A stretch of 64,000 nt of DNA from Clostridioides difficile (GTDB taxonomy: Bacteria > Bacillota > Clostridia > Peptostreptococcales > Peptostreptococcaceae): assembly GCA_024919175.1 (NCBI GenBank), contig CP103804.1, positions 3,658,001 through 3,722,000 of the forward strand, read 5' to 3'. Positions 1-8,449 of this stretch are shown piece by piece (position 1 is the stretch's first letter; every line of letters begins with the position of its first letter). Below the pieces are notes generated by a model. That model was not told the origin of the DNA, did not search any database, and saw only the letters and a list, made by a program, of their open reading frames with translations. A program made the position numbers and the translations under genes.

Positions 1-473
1 GCACCTATTACCACATTATCACCTATAGTAACTCCTGGAGTTATAATTACTCCTCCACCTATCCATGCATTATCTCCTATCTTTACAGGTGAACCATACT
101 CTATACCTGAAATTCTAAGTTGTGCATCAATTGGATGATATGCTGTATAAATTTGAACATTTGGAGCTAACATTACATTATCACCTATTTCAATTTTGCA
201 TACATCTAAAAAGATACAGTCATAATTTGCAAAGAAATTTTCACCTACATGTATATTATATCCATAGTCACACCTTATACTTTGTTCAACATTTATTTGA
301 TTACCAACTGAACCAAATAGTTTTTTTAAAATATCTACTCTCTTTTCATATTCATCTTCCAAAGAGTTATTGAACAATCTAGTTAATTTTTTACAATACT
401 CTCTTTCTTTTACTAATTCATCATCACTTGCATAATAACCTTTCCCTGACAACATTTTTTCTTTTTCAGTCAT
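1..473 (-). CDS. maa: Maltose/galactoside O-acetyltransferase family protein (partial, C-terminus off the window)
   Basis: The reading frame opens at 473 with MTEKEKMLSGKGYYASDD and runs off the left edge after about 157 residues. An N-terminal maltose-acetyltransferase (Mac) cap is followed by left-handed beta-helix hexapeptide repeats (IEIGDNVMLAPNVQIYT, PVKIGDNAWIGGGVIITPG) of the LacA/Maa/NodL group. These enzymes transfer acetyl from acetyl-CoA to sugar hydroxyls in the cytoplasm. The family is usually about 185 residues, so roughly 30 are missing. The start lies 5 bases after the modC stop and its Shine-Dalgarno (AAAGGAGT) overlaps the end of modC, so it is probably translated from the mod transcript. 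A link to molybdate is not obvious. The true sugar acceptor is unknown. Confidence 0.8.
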   Translation of the reverse strand, partial: MTEKEKMLSGKGYYASDDELVKEREYCKKLTRLFNNSLEDEYEKRVDILKKLFGSVGNQINVEQSIRCDYGYNIHVGENFFANYDCIFLDVCKIEIGDNVMLAPNVQIYTAYHPIDAQLRISGIEYGSPVKIGDNAWIGGGVIITPGVTIGDNVVIG

Positions 474-478
474 ATAGT

Positions 479-1555
479 TTACTCCTTTTCTTTGTAATTG
501 TACTTAAAGCAAAATAAATATTCCTGTGGAAAATCTAAGTAAATGCTGTCTCCCTTCTCAAATTTCATTTTGTTTTTTTCTAATTCTATTTGAATAGGCA
601 TACTTTCGCTAGATAAATTATGGTTTCTAGCATATATAGTATATGTAAATGGATTTTCTATGATATTAATTAGCTTAAAACATAACTTGCCATCTAAATT
701 TTCACTAGAATCTAAAACCTTAATATGATGCTCTCTGATTCCCACATATTCTATATTATCACCTATACTTCTATTTAATGTCAACTTACATCCCCAGTCT
801 GTAGCATAAATAGTATTTTCATCTACTCTATTTAATCGAGATATATTTTTACATCCTGTTATTTTTGCTTCTATAAGATATTTTGGAGACTCAAAGAGTT
901 CTTTTTTAGGTCTTTTGGGAAGACCTTCTCCTTTATTATAAACCATAATATCATCACAAACTCTATAGGCTTCCTCAATATCATGAGTTACAAACAATAT
1001 ATCTCCCCTATAATCTTTTAACATGTTCATAAGTTCTTTTTCCATATTACTTCTCAAGTGATGGTCTAGTGCAGAAAAAGGTTCATCTAAAAGTAGTATA
1101 TCTGGAGATGTAGCTAATGCTCTAGCTAGTGCCACTCTTTGTTGCTGGCCACCAGATAATTGCCAAGGATATCGACCTTCAAATCCATTTAATTTAAGTA
1201 TTTCTAAATATTTCATTACTATTTCCTTTTTTTCATCTTTACTTAACTTTAAAAGACCAAGTTCGATATTTTGACTTACAGTCATGTGTGGAAATAATGC
1301 GTAGTTTTGAAACAAAAAACCAACGTTTCTTTCTTGTGTTGATAAATTTATCTTTTTTTCAGAATCAAACAATACTCTTTCATTTAATATAATCTTACCT
1401 CTTGTAGGTTTTTCAAGCCCTGCTATACATTTTAATGTCATACTTTTTCCAGAACCAGATTCACCTAAAAATCCTAAAATTCCTTTTTCCTGTTCAATTT
1501 TTACTTTTAATTTAAAAGAGGATAAGTCTCTTTCAATATCTACATATAAACTCAA
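479..1555 (-). CDS. modC: Molybdate ABC transporter ATP-binding protein ModC
   Basis: Energises molybdate (and probably tungstate) uptake through ModB. The 358-residue protein has Walker A GESGSGKS near residue 31, the Q-loop LFQNYALFPHM, the ABC signature LSGGQQQRVALARAL, Walker B ILLLDEPFSALD and the switch His in FVTHD. A C-terminal TOBE-like part of about 130 residues is typical of ModC. The start is TTG at 1555, directly after the modB stop (TAA at 1556-1558), with AGAGGTG upstream, which suggests translational coupling. Expressed as the third gene of modABC. The family assignment is strong; molybdate rather than sulfate or thiosulfate follows from modA and modB next to it. Confidence 0.9.
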   Translation of the reverse strand: MSLYVDIERDLSSFKLKVKIEQEKGILGFLGESGSGKSMTLKCIAGLEKPTRGKIILNERVLFDSEKKINLSTQERNVGFLFQNYALFPHMTVSQNIELGLLKLSKDEKKEIVMKYLEILKLNGFEGRYPWQLSGGQQQRVALARALATSPDILLLDEPFSALDHHLRSNMEKELMNMLKDYRGDILFVTHDIEEAYRVCDDIMVYNKGEGLPKRPKKELFESPKYLIEAKITGCKNISRLNRVDENTIYATDWGCKLTLNRSIGDNIEYVGIREHHIKVLDSSENLDGKLCFKLINIIENPFTYTIYARNHNLSSESMPIQIELEKNKMKFEKGDSIYLDFPQEYLFCFKYNYKEKE

Positions 1556-2239
1556 TTATCTACACCTCTTTCCTATTATTTTCTGCTGGAATTCTGACCA
1601 ATAATTTAATAATAAAATCATTGCTATAGATATTGCTACAATAATCATAACCCACATCATAGCTTTATTCATATCTCCACCTTCAACTGCAAAAAATATA
1701 GCGATTGGCATAGTCTGAGTTTTTCCAGGTATATTTCCAGCTATCATAAGTGTAGCACCAAATTCTCCAAGTGCTCTAGCAAACGACAACACAAGTCCTC
1801 CTATTATCCCAGGCCAAGCTAATGGCACTGCAATCTTAAAAAAAACTTTCCATTCATTAAGACCTAGGGTTCTAGCTGCAGACAACATATTGTTATCAAT
1901 TTGTTCAAAAGCTGACCTTGAAGTTCTATACATCATAGGAAAAGATACTACTACTGCTGAGATTACAGTTGCTGTCCAGCTAAATATTAAAGTCTTATCA
2001 AAGTTCAGTAGAAATTTACCTATAAAGCCATTTTTCCCACATAACAGTAACAAAAAGAATCCAACAACTGTGGGTGGCAAAATTAATGGAAGCGTAAACA
2101 CACCATCTATAAGACCTTTCCACTTACCTCTATAGTTAGCCATAATATATGACACAAATATTCCTATTATAAAAGTTATTATCGTTGACAAAAAAGCTGT
2201 CTTAAGTGATATCCATAAAGGTGACCAATCTGTCCCCAT
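1556..2239 (-). CDS. modB: Molybdate ABC transporter permease ModB
   Basis: Integral membrane subunit of the molybdate importer. The 227-residue protein (MGTDWSPLWISLKTAF...) shows about five hydrophobic segments and the permease EAA-loop region that contacts ModC (SAARTLGLNEWKVFFKIAVPLAWPGIIGG). The start at 2239 is chosen because AAGGAGG precedes it at ideal spacing. The open frame extends another 31 codons upstream, but that stretch is mostly a perfect inverted repeat and is unlikely to be coding. The modC start abuts its stop codon. Confidence 0.92.
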   Translation of the reverse strand: MGTDWSPLWISLKTAFLSTIITFIIGIFVSYIMANYRGKWKGLIDGVFTLPLILPPTVVGFFLLLLCGKNGFIGKFLLNFDKTLIFSWTATVISAVVVSFPMMYRTSRSAFEQIDNNMLSAARTLGLNEWKVFFKIAVPLAWPGIIGGLVLSFARALGEFGATLMIAGNIPGKTQTMPIAIFFAVEGGDMNKAMMWVMIIVAISIAMILLLNYWSEFQQKIIGKRCR

Positions 2240-2257
2240 TTTTTCCCTCCTTAATTT

Positions 2258-2307
2258 AAATGGAAATAGTGAAATTAATAAATCTATTAATTTCACTATT
2301 TCCATTT
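2258..2307 (-). promoter_or_regulatory. Long hairpin between modA and modB
   Basis: Perfect inverted repeat: arms 2261-2280 and 2285-2304 are exact complements over 20 bases with a 4-base loop (AATC), and three flanking A:T pairs extend the stem to 23. It lies in the 148-base gap between the modA stop and modB start, ending about 10 bases before the modB Shine-Dalgarno. On the transcribed strand it is followed only by TTTAAATT, so it is a weak terminator at best. A role in partial termination or in protecting the modA 3' end, giving more binding protein than permease, is inferred. Confidence 0.8.
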
Positions 2308-2387
2308 TATTATAATATACAATTATTTTCAATTTTCATTTAATTACATATAATATATTCTTAATTACATATAAATTATTTGTAAAC

Positions 2388-3200
2388 TTATTCTACTTTT
2401 TTATATCCAAATTCCTCAAAAATCTTTTGTCCTGCATCACTTAACAGGAATTCTTCAAATTTCTTAGCAACATCTGCATTTTTACTAGCTTCAATTACTG
2501 CAACTGGATATGTAATAGGTGAATGAGTCTTTTCATCTGTTTTTTCAACTACTTTTATTTTATCATTATTCACAGTGTCACTAAAATAAACAAATCCAGC
2601 ATCTGCATTTCCTGATTGTACCCATGCTAAAACTTCTTTTACATCTTTTGCAAACACCAATTTATCTTTTAATGTATCTTTTAAATTTAAATTAGTTAAT
2701 ACTTCATCTGCATATTTACCTGCTGGAACACTTTCAGCTTCTCCAACTGCAATTTTCTTTACTTTATCTGTAGTTAAGTCTTTCATACTAGATACATCAC
2801 TATCAGAAGAAGAAATAAGAACTAAATCATTTTTAACTAAATCTTTAATAGTATCAGAAACCAATAACTTTTCTTCATCTAAAGCTTTCATTTGTTTTTG
2901 ACCTGCTGAAATAAATAAATCACATGGTGCGCCTTGCTCTATTTGTTGTTGAAGTGAGCCTGATGCTCCATAGTTAACTGTAAGCTTTACATTGGAATCA
3001 ACTTTTTTGTATTCTTCTTCAAGTTTTGCCATCGCTTCTTTTAAACTTGCTGCTGCAGATATGTTTAGTTCTACTGCCTCACTGCTTTTATTTGTTTGTT
3101 CTTCTTTGCCACCATCTTTTGGACCTTCTTTACTACTACATCCAACTGTCCCCAAAGTTAAACATACAACTAGTCCTAATATTCCCAATATTTTTTTCAT
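2388..3200 (-). CDS. modA: Molybdate-binding lipoprotein ModA
   Basis: Extracellular solute-binding protein that delivers molybdate to ModBC. The 270-residue product begins MKKILGILGLVVC, a lipoprotein signal with lipobox LGTVGC (Cys about residue 21), then a charged linker. The family sequence follows: LNISAAASLKEAMAKLEEEY, NYGASGSLQQQIEQGAPCDLFISAGQKQM, and the C-terminal SPITYPVAVIEASKN. The Ser residues of the AAASL and GASGS segments are the usual oxyanion contacts. The start at 3200 has GGGAGAG upstream; the frame extends 17 codons further, but without a ribosome site and into the leader. First gene of modABC, under the promoter at 3282-3310. Confidence 0.93.
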   Translation of the reverse strand: MKKILGILGLVVCLTLGTVGCSSKEGPKDGGKEEQTNKSSEAVELNISAAASLKEAMAKLEEEYKKVDSNVKLTVNYGASGSLQQQIEQGAPCDLFISAGQKQMKALDEEKLLVSDTIKDLVKNDLVLISSSDSDVSSMKDLTTDKVKKIAVGEAESVPAGKYADEVLTNLNLKDTLKDKLVFAKDVKEVLAWVQSGNADAGFVYFSDTVNNDKIKVVEKTDEKTHSPITYPVAVIEASKNADVAKKFEEFLLSDAGQKIFEEFGYKKVE

Positions 3201-3241
3201 AATACTCTCCCTTTTTGTAAATTTGATACATATTTTAATTC

Positions 3242-3271
3242 GTTTTATCATGTTTTATCATGTTTTGTTAT
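3242..3271. repeat. Three tandem 10-bp repeats in the modA leader
   Basis: GTTTTATCAT (3242-3251), GTTTTATCAT (3252-3261) and GTTTTGTTAT (3262-3271) sit head to tail just downstream of the modA -10 element, around or after the expected transcription start. The 10-bp period puts each copy on the same DNA face. They lie between two divergent genes and are candidate operators for the neighbouring HTH regulator. Regulator binding here is an inference. Confidence 0.6.
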
Positions 3272-3281
3272 GTATAACTTA

Positions 3282-3310
3282 ATTATATATACCTACTAAT
3301 AAATTTTCAA
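3282..3310 (-). promoter_or_regulatory. Sigma-A promoter of modABC
   Basis: On the minus strand a -35 TTGAAA (3305-3310) and a perfect -10 TATAAT (3282-3287) are separated by exactly 17 bases. The start would be near 3275, leaving a leader of about 75 nt before modA. Confidence 0.8.
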
Positions 3311-3392
3311 GTAAATTATTTATATTACTTTTAAATATTTTTCTACATTTTTCTTTTTTTAATGTTAAAATAACCTTATATGGAGGTGGATT

Positions 3393-4322
3393 ATGGACTC
3401 ATTATCATCTTTGACACCTGTTGAAGTAGCTGAATTATTAAAGATAACAAAAAATACCGTATACGAATTAATCAAAAGAGGTGAGCTTCCTTCTTACAAA
3501 GTAGGCAAAAAAATAAGAGTTGATATTAAAGACGTTGAAGAATATATCAACAGTCAGAAAACTGGTAAAATTAAAGATACACATTTTAACAATAAAAATA
3601 TTGATATTGATAATAACTATAAAATTATTATTTCTGGCCAAGATGTAATATTAGACATTTTAGCTAGGTCTGTTGAAAAAAAATTAGATAGAGTAAATAC
3701 ATTTCGCTCTTATATAGGCAGCTATAATGCTTTATATGAATTATATAATGGCAGGGTTTCTATAGCATCATCCCATCTATGGGATTTTGAAACAGACGAA
3801 TATAATAGTACTTTTGTTAAAAAACTATTGCCAGGAATCCCATGTGTACTTATAAATCTAGCTTATAGAATGCAAGGGTTTTACGTTGCCAAAGGAAATC
3901 CTAAGGAAATAAAAAGTTGGAATGATTTAACCAGACCAAATATAACACTTGTAAATCGAGAAAAGGGGGCTGGTACTAGAGTTTTGCTTGATGGCAAACT
4001 TAGACTTTTAAATTTTAATGGCACTTATATAAATGGTTATTATGATGAAGAATTATCACATTTAGGAGTAGCAAGCAAGGTTTCTCGTGGTGTAGCTGAT
4101 GTTGGATTGGGCAATGAAAAAGCTGCTCTACAAGTAAACAATATTGACTTTATTCCTCTTCACAAAGAACGCTATGATTTAGTTATTAAAAAAGAAGACT
4201 TAAAAAACCCTGTCTACCAAACTATAATTAGTATAATCAATTCAACTGAGTTTAAGGCTGAACTTCAAGGTCTTGGTGGATATGACTTGATTGACACAGG
4301 TAAAATTATAACAGAAGTTTAA
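3393..4322 (+). CDS. HTH regulator fused to a PBP-like (molybdate-binding type) domain
   Basis: Residues 1-58 form an excisionase/MerR-type helix-turn-helix (LTPVEVAELLKITKNTVYELIKRGELPSYKVGKKIRV). The remaining 250 residues resemble a periplasmic-binding-protein fold found in cytoplasmic regulators (NREKGAGTRVLLD, SRGVADVGLGNEKAA). There is no signal peptide, so the sensor domain is intracellular. It is 309 residues with AGGTGG before the ATG. The gene is divergent from modA, 192 bases apart, so it is most likely a one-component molybdate- or tungstate-responsive regulator of modABC that replaces ModE. The ligand and the repressor or activator mode are inferred from context. Confidence 0.85.
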   Translation: MDSLSSLTPVEVAELLKITKNTVYELIKRGELPSYKVGKKIRVDIKDVEEYINSQKTGKIKDTHFNNKNIDIDNNYKIIISGQDVILDILARSVEKKLDRVNTFRSYIGSYNALYELYNGRVSIASSHLWDFETDEYNSTFVKKLLPGIPCVLINLAYRMQGFYVAKGNPKEIKSWNDLTRPNITLVNREKGAGTRVLLDGKLRLLNFNGTYINGYYDEELSHLGVASKVSRGVADVGLGNEKAALQVNNIDFIPLHKERYDLVIKKEDLKNPVYQTIISIINSTEFKAELQGLGGYDLIDTGKIITEV

Positions 4323-4325
4323 AAA

Positions 4326-4390
4326 TAAAAATCGCAATCTATTTTTACAAGATTTATAAATTAGTCGTAAAGTAAATTGCGATTTTTATG
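4326..4390 (+). terminator. Terminator after the mod-linked regulator
   Basis: Arms 4326-4338 (TAAAAATCGCAAT) and 4376-4388 are complementary over 13 bases, ending in a T-rich tail a few bases after the stop codon of the regulator. Confidence 0.8.
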
Positions 4391-4499
4391 TATTCCAAAA
4401 CACGTACATCAAAAAACTCAGTCTATCATAAAAACCTATATTATTCATCTTAGTGGCCACATATAAAATTCAATATACTAAACAGTTAAATATATTACA

Positions 4500-4949
4500 T
4501 TAATATATATTTACATAATAGTAATTTTCCTTAATGTAGATTAACGTGTTATGTGTTTTTGAGATGAATAACTTTCCTATCTTGTATACATGTGGTAAAA
4601 TAAATGAGTTTAATAAACTATATACAAAGTTGCTTTCTTCTTGTATTTTCTCAACTAATAAACTATTAATAAAATTATCTTTTTCATTTTCAATAACTTC
4701 ACTCCAATTTATTTTAACTTTTAATATATATCTTCCTACTAAGTATGCACATTCTGCAACAAATAATAACAATACTATATAGTCAGCTCCTCCTGGCTGA
4801 TATAAACTTCCTGATACTAAGGGTTTAGCAAAAAAGTTATAAAAATTTAAAGTATCTCCTGTATAATCAAAAAATATTAGTAGTAATCCTAAAACTCTTA
4901 ATACTCTCATATTCAACATGCCTTTTTCTTTATTATTTTTATTTTTCAT
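4500..4949 (-). CDS. Small membrane protein of unknown function
   Basis: A 149-residue protein I do not recognise. A basic N-terminus (MKNKNNKEKG) precedes a hydrophobic segment at about residues 16-30 (VLRVLGLLLIFF) and a second at about 58-78 (YIVLLLFVAECAYLVGRYIL). The rest is hydrophilic and helical with acidic and basic patches. The ATG at 4949 follows GAGAGGTAGTATAT, a plausible ribosome site. It stands alone between two terminators. The sequence gives no catalytic motif, so no function is offered. The gene call itself is moderately secure because of length, ribosome site and codon use. Confidence 0.6.
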   Translation of the reverse strand: MKNKNNKEKGMLNMRVLRVLGLLLIFFDYTGDTLNFYNFFAKPLVSGSLYQPGGADYIVLLLFVAECAYLVGRYILKVKINWSEVIENEKDNFINSLLVEKIQEESNFVYSLLNSFILPHVYKIGKLFISKTHNTLIYIKENYYYVNIY

Positions 4950-5059
4950 ATATACTACCTCTCTTTTCGTTAGATTTTATTGTATATAATACTAACTCTT
5001 TTATTTGAGGTACAAGTGAATTTAATTGGTAGTTATTTTCATTTTCATAATAAATTAAT

Positions 5060-5087
5060 TCATATTAAACATTTATATTTAATATGA
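5060..5087. repeat. Short inverted repeat beside the hydrolase terminator
   Basis: TCATATTAAA at 5060-5069 pairs with TTTAATATGA at 5078-5087 across an 8-base loop. It lies next to the terminator at 5090-5128 in the gap between two minus-strand genes. Function unknown. Confidence 0.5.
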
Positions 5088-5089
5088 AA

Positions 5090-5128
5090 AATAGCTTATT
5101 TATTTTGTAACAAAATAAATAAGCTATT
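5090..5128 (-). terminator. Terminator of the alpha/beta hydrolase gene
   Basis: Arms 5090-5107 and 5111-5128 are perfectly complementary over 18 bases with a 3-base loop, starting 21 bases beyond the hydrolase stop codon. Confidence 0.75.
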
Positions 5129-5149
5129 GAAATATACAACTAATTTCTA

Positions 5150-6121
5150 TTAATTAATAATACTACTATCTATAAACTTGAAAATTCTATTGAAATATAC
5201 TTTACTATCAGAGTCATATCCAGAGACATGTTCAACCCCTTCTATAAGCCATAGCTCTTTTTTATTATGTTTGACTAAGTCATACATTGTTTGGCTATTT
5301 TGATAATTACAAACAGTGTCTTTTGTTCCATGTATAAATAGTATAGGAACATTACTCTTTTCAATTGCCTTATATGGTTCTACATCACTATACCAAAATC
5401 CAGATTTAAATTTATTATACAAATCTCCACATGTTACTACATAATTTACTAACATATTTGGTATATGTTTTTCTAGTATTCCCATTCTAATAGCATCCTT
5501 CATTTCAGAATATGGAGAATCTAATATATAGAAATCGACCTCTTGATTTTCTGAATTTATAGCTGTGTGCATAGCAGCCGTTCCTGCACCCATAGAAAAT
5601 CCATGGATTCCCAATTTGCCACCTGGAAATTTATTTTTTACAAACTTAACCATACTATCTAAATCATATCTCTCGTAAAGACCAAATGTGTAATTATCAC
5701 CTCCACTGTTACCAGTGTTTCTTTGATTATAAATCAATACATTATAACCTTTATCTAAATATCCATATGCTATTTTTAACATCTCATAGTAATTGCTTCC
5801 TATCCCATGAACAATTATAATAGTATTTTTTGTTTTTATATTTGAAGTTATAAAAAGACTTTCAAGTTTGTAATTATTAGAACTTTGTATCATTAACTCA
5901 TCTGTCTTATAATTTTTCAATTTCTCTAAGGGTTTATCTTTTCTCTTAGAAAACACTTTTACTACATCCTCTTTTTTTATTAACTGTTCTGAGCCAACTG
6001 AGCTATCGTACACCAATTTACCAAATATATACGATATGATTAATAGTATTAACAGAAATACAACTGAAACAATTATTGCCTTATTTTTTAAACTAATATA
6101 ATTTTTAAAACTATTTTTCAT
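5150..6121 (-). CDS. Membrane-anchored alpha/beta hydrolase
   Basis: A 323-residue serine hydrolase with an N-terminal membrane anchor (about residues 14-36, AIIVSVVFLLILLIISYIFG), so the catalytic domain probably faces outward. The fold is marked by the oxyanion-hole segment IIVHGIGSN, the nucleophile elbow GFSMG (Ser about residue 177), an acid candidate in HGTKDTVCNYQ and the catalytic His in EGVEHVSGYD. The pattern matches BAAT/YfhR-type hydrolases (family S9-like or esterase). The substrate cannot be told from sequence. Monocistronic, with its own terminator downstream. Confidence 0.82.
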   Translation of the reverse strand: MKNSFKNYISLKNKAIIVSVVFLLILLIISYIFGKLVYDSSVGSEQLIKKEDVVKVFSKRKDKPLEKLKNYKTDELMIQSSNNYKLESLFITSNIKTKNTIIIVHGIGSNYYEMLKIAYGYLDKGYNVLIYNQRNTGNSGGDNYTFGLYERYDLDSMVKFVKNKFPGGKLGIHGFSMGAGTAAMHTAINSENQEVDFYILDSPYSEMKDAIRMGILEKHIPNMLVNYVVTCGDLYNKFKSGFWYSDVEPYKAIEKSNVPILFIHGTKDTVCNYQNSQTMYDLVKHNKKELWLIEGVEHVSGYDSDSKVYFNRIFKFIDSSIIN

Positions 6122-6309
6122 ATTTATTTACCATTTAATTTTCCTATATTGTGTTTTTAAAAGTAATACAATCACGGCTTATACTACTCTTATGATTTCT
6201 ATTATACCTATTAATCTACTAAAATTACAAATTATATTTTATTAATCATTAATATTTATAAGCTATTACCTCATCTAATAAATATTACTAGATACTTTAT
6301 TGGCAAGTG

Positions 6310-7164
6310 CTATCTAAATATTCGTCTATATTTTTCTTCTTCCTCTTCTGTGAATACATTAAATACAACCTTTAAATTTTTCTCAGGATTTTCTTTTAAC
6401 CACAATCTCACCCTACTTACAGCAAGATTAGCTGCTTCTTTTTTTGGATATCCAAATACCCCTGTAGAAATACCAGAAAAAACGATATTCTTTATTTCAT
6501 CAATTTCTCTTATAGTATTTAGAGATGATTTATAGCAATGTAGTAATTGTTTTTCCTGTTCTTTGCTTGGATGACCACCAGATACAATAGGCCCAACAGT
6601 GTGTACTACAAATTTTGCAGGTAGACAATAACCTCTAGTTATTTTCGCATCTCCTGTATATTCTAAATGCCCTTGTTTTTTTATTATTTTATCACAATCT
6701 TCTCTAAGTCTAGGACCTGCACATGAATGTATCTCATTATCTACACATAAATGCAATGGTTGTAAGCATCCTAACAACTTATTATTTGCAGCATTTACTA
6801 TTGCATCTGCTTTTAAATTAGTTATATTACCTCTCCATATAGCAATACCTTCCTCGACTTCTTCTATATCATTTACATCTACTAACTCTCTTTCTTCACA
6901 TTCAATTAACAATAAGTTATGTAACATACTAAGTATCTCTGGAGCAATTTCTTTTGGTGGATATACATTAAGAAGTCCTCTAAGTATATCTCTAGGCTTA
7001 ATTTCATCATTTGATAAATTGTATATTTTAGAAGGAACTTCTTTTGAAAAATATGCAATTAAAGTGTTTACATTTTTCTTTCTTTGTTCGTCAGTTAGAG
7101 GTTTGATACTTCTATCAAAATCCTCAAATAAGTTTACATCATCAGCATAATCTCTCCACTTCAT
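6310..7164 (-). CDS. Zinc-containing macrodomain protein-ADP-ribose hydrolase
   Basis: Predicted to remove ADP-ribose from modified proteins. About 100 N-terminal residues are helical. Then comes a macrodomain with the ADP-ribose-binding DAIVNAANNKLLGC, the extended loop CLQPLHLCVDNEIHSCAG whose Cys/His residues match the zinc-binding signature of the Zn-macro subclass, and the phosphate loop SGISTGVFGYPKKEAA. Length (284) fits that subclass. Many Firmicute relatives lie next to a SirTM sirtuin and a GcvH-like carrier; neither is present here, so the partner transferase is unknown. The ATG at 7164 is preceded by GGAGA. Confidence 0.85.
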   Translation of the reverse strand: MKWRDYADDVNLFEDFDRSIKPLTDEQRKKNVNTLIAYFSKEVPSKIYNLSNDEIKPRDILRGLLNVYPPKEIAPEILSMLHNLLLIECEERELVDVNDIEEVEEGIAIWRGNITNLKADAIVNAANNKLLGCLQPLHLCVDNEIHSCAGPRLREDCDKIIKKQGHLEYTGDAKITRGYCLPAKFVVHTVGPIVSGGHPSKEQEKQLLHCYKSSLNTIREIDEIKNIVFSGISTGVFGYPKKEAANLAVSRVRLWLKENPEKNLKVVFNVFTEEEEEKYRRIFR

Positions 7165-7510
7165 AGCTATCTCTCCATTCTTATATTTTTGAATTATAAA
7201 AAATAATTATGTATTATGTACATACTTATTTATTTCTATAAACACTTACATAAATCCTGTTAAAAGTGTAAATTTTTTAATATTAATATATTTAAAGACA
7301 AAATATAGGACTATTTTAAGTATTTTATATAAACCTTTATAAAAATAATATGCAACTTATTACTGCTTTAGGCATAAAGTTTTTAAATATAATAATTAAA
7401 GAAAAAGTTTTTAAAACTGATGTTTTTACACATAAATTTAAGTACTCTATAAATTTAAACACACAAAAACTACTCTAAATAAGTAACTCTTACCTAGAGT
7501 GGTTTTTACA
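7165..7510. other. Intergenic stretch between the macrodomain gene and opp
   Basis: Very AT-rich, with no convincing reading frame. The opp terminator is at its right end. The left end holds the leader of the macrodomain gene. I see nothing else. Confidence 0.6.
7466..7508 (-). terminator. Terminator of the opp operon
   Basis: Arms 7466-7478 and 7496-7508 pair over 13 bases with one G:U. On the minus strand the stem ends in TTTTTGTG just beyond oppF. Confidence 0.75.
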
Positions 7511-8449
7511 CTAAACAACTTTTAAATTTTGTTGGTGTTTATCTATATCTGATTTAGAAGCATATACAAAATGACCATCTGATACCTCAATCCAACTTGA
7601 TAATTCATCACTTGAACAATTATACATACTAGAATTATACTCTACTCTATTTCTTGACTTAGCATATCTAGGGTCAGGAATAGGAATTGCAGAAAGTAGT
7701 GATTGTGTATATGGGTGAATAGGATTATTATATAATTCACTTGAACTTGCTAATTCTACTAACTTTCCATTATGCATAACTCCTATACGGTCGCTAATAT
7801 GTCTCACCATAGATAAATCATGCGCTATAAACAAACAAGTTAAGTTTTTTTCTTGTTGTAATTTCTTAAATAAATTTACTATTTGTGCTTGTATAGATAC
7901 ATCTAAAGAAGCTATAGGCTCATCAGCTATTATAAACTCTGGGTCCACTGAAAGAGCACGAGCTATACCAATACGTTGTCTTTGTCCACCTGAAAAGTCA
8001 GAAGGATACTTATTTGCATAGCTTCTATCAAGTCCAACTAAATTTAACATCTCATAGACTTTATCTAACCTTTCTGATTTACAGACACCTTGAATTTTAA
8101 GTGGTTCTGAAATTATATCTCCAATTGTCATACGAGGATTTAATGATGAAGTAGAATCTTGAAAAATAATCTGCATACTTTTATTTACATCTTTTTTTAC
8201 AAATTTATATGCTTTCTTATCTGAGATACAACTTCCCTTATAAATAACTTCTCCACCCGTTGGCTCATGTAACTTTATTATAGTTTTACCAGTTGTAGAT
8301 TTTCCTGAACCAGATTCTCCTACTAAACCAAATATTTCTCCTTTATATATATCAAAACTTATATCATCAACTGCTTTTACAGTAGTACTTTTATCCAAAT
8401 GAAAATATTGTTTTAAATTTTTTATTTCTAGTATTTTTTCTTTATTCAT
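7511..8449 (-). CDS. oppF: Oligopeptide ABC transporter ATP-binding protein OppF
   Basis: Second ATPase of the oligopeptide importer. In its 312 residues are Walker A GESGSGKSTTGK, signature FSGGQRQRIGIARAL, Walker B FIIADEPIASLD, the His switch FIAHDLSM and the C-terminal oligopeptide ABC extension (NPIHPYTQSLLSAIPIPDP). The ATG at 8449 overlaps the end of oppD by 8 bases, so translation is probably coupled. Last gene of oppBCADF. Confidence 0.93.
   Translation of the reverse strand: MNKEKILEIKNLKQYFHLDKSTTVKAVDDISFDIYKGEIFGLVGESGSGKSTTGKTIIKLHEPTGGEVIYKGSCISDKKAYKFVKKDVNKSMQIIFQDSTSSLNPRMTIGDIISEPLKIQGVCKSERLDKVYEMLNLVGLDRSYANKYPSDFSGGQRQRIGIARALSVDPEFIIADEPIASLDVSIQAQIVNLFKKLQQEKNLTCLFIAHDLSMVRHISDRIGVMHNGKLVELASSSELYNNPIHPYTQSLLSAIPIPDPRYAKSRNRVEYNSSMYNCSSDELSSWIEVSDGHFVYASKSDIDKHQQNLKVV

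Noticed and set aside
122..373. 83-codon plus-strand frame at the left edge
   Set aside because: Antisense to the acetyltransferase gene, whose hexapeptide repeats are clear on the minus strand.
2240..2332. Extended N-terminus of ModB
   Set aside because: The extension is encoded by the perfect inverted repeat and precedes a strong Shine-Dalgarno for the internal ATG.
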